From positions 1 through 5,213 of the forward strand of contig NZ_CALPCM010000082.1 of assembly GCF_943193015.1 (NCBI RefSeq): DNA of 5,213 nucleotides, written 5' to 3'. Position numbers and translations under genes: made by a program. Positions 5,072 through 5,213 of the stretch are shown piece by piece. Position 1 is the first letter of the stretch, and each line of letters begins with the position of its first letter. The notes under the pieces were generated by a model. That model made no database searches. It was not told the origin of the DNA and saw only the letters and a program-made list of their open reading frames with translations. Source of the stretch: Hominisplanchenecus_A murintestinalis (lineage in GTDB: Bacteria; Bacillota; Clostridia; Lachnospirales; Lachnospiraceae).

Positions 5072-5098
5072 TACCTTTATATTTGTTTGCGATATAAT
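5071..5098 (+). promoter_or_regulatory. Probable promoter of the nitroreductase-like gene
   Basis: TATAAT (5093-5098) is a perfect -10. A modest -35, TTACCT, lies at 5071-5076 with a 16-bp spacer. The start codon is about 50 bp downstream, leaving a short leader. The poor -35 next to the candidate operator fits a regulated promoter. Confidence 0.55.
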
Positions 5099-5148
5099 TA
5101 TAGTACAGGGAAACCTGAAAATCAAGTTTAGTGATAGGAGGAAAATTT

Positions 5149-5213
5149 ATGAGCTTTTTAGACATTGCAAAATCAAGGTATTCTGTTCGTGATTACATGA
5201 GCAAAAAGGTAGA
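5149..5213 (+). CDS. Nitroreductase family protein, N-terminus only (partial)
   Basis: The ATG at 5149 follows AGGAGG (5136-5141) with seven bases between. The 21 complete codons read MSFLDIAKSRYSVRDYMSKK then V, before the window ends. The pattern (short helix, R-Y-S-V-R-D/K-Y, then a basic stretch) is the typical start of nitroreductase-family flavoproteins, where the Arg-Tyr-Ser-Val-Arg segment helps bind FMN phosphate. These enzymes reduce nitro compounds, quinones or enones with NAD(P)H. Divergence from an HxlR regulator supports the assignment, since the pair is common in Firmicutes. The active-site half lies outside the window, so subfamily and integrity cannot be judged. Confidence 0.75.
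   Translation, partial: MSFLDIAKSRYSVRDYMSKKV

Overview
The window looks like an accessory stretch of a low-GC Firmicutes chromosome, probably a gut-type Clostridia or Lachnospiraceae relative. The evidence is AT-rich DNA, strong AGGAGG ribosome binding sites, tightly packed small genes, and protein families typical of that group (HxlR, AraC/EamA, DUF2000, divergent HxlR/nitroreductase). The host assignment is inference. No tRNA, rRNA, CRISPR array, transposase or integrase is visible.

Layout. Positions 1-76 hold the last codons of an unidentified + strand gene, followed by a bidirectional hairpin terminator (106-140). Positions 211-1404 on the minus strand hold a decayed three-gene unit read right to left: an HxlR-type regulator, a YbhB/YbcL (PEBP) protein and a small FUSC/aromatic acid exporter-like membrane protein. 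All three are damaged. The regulator has lost its C-terminus at an out-of-frame junction with the PEBP gene, PEBP carries an in-frame TAG in its conserved WIHW motif, and the FUSC gene carries an in-frame TGA with about 28 homologous-looking codons beyond it. Positions 1504-1980 on the + strand hold a good sigma-A promoter in a 20-bp tandem duplication, abutting a YbaK/prolyl-tRNA-deacylase gene that lacks its first ~15 codons and any usable start. A hairpin (1988-2018) closes this part.

Positions 2107-4254 are the intact core: an overlapping three-gene + strand operon of an AraC-family regulator with an N-terminal cupin-type sensor, a 10-helix EamA/DMT exporter, and a DUF2000 protein (PTH2-like fold). 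The natural reading is a ligand-sensing activator controlling an efflux pump, with the DUF2000 protein as a partner of unknown role. A second hairpin (4263-4286), sharing 13 bases with the first, follows it.

Positions 4338-4572 are an internal fragment of a short-chain dehydrogenase without its N- or C-terminus. Next comes an inverted-repeat region (4611-4653), an intact minus-strand HxlR regulator (4659-5018), and a divergent + strand nitroreductase-like gene starting at 5149 and cut by the window edge.

Overall, one healthy regulator-exporter-DUF2000 operon and one healthy HxlR/nitroreductase pair sit among at least five degraded genes. I see no clearly new defence or mobile system. The points most worth checking are the cluster of premature stops and deletions, the repeated promoter, and the uncharacterised DUF2000-exporter pairing.
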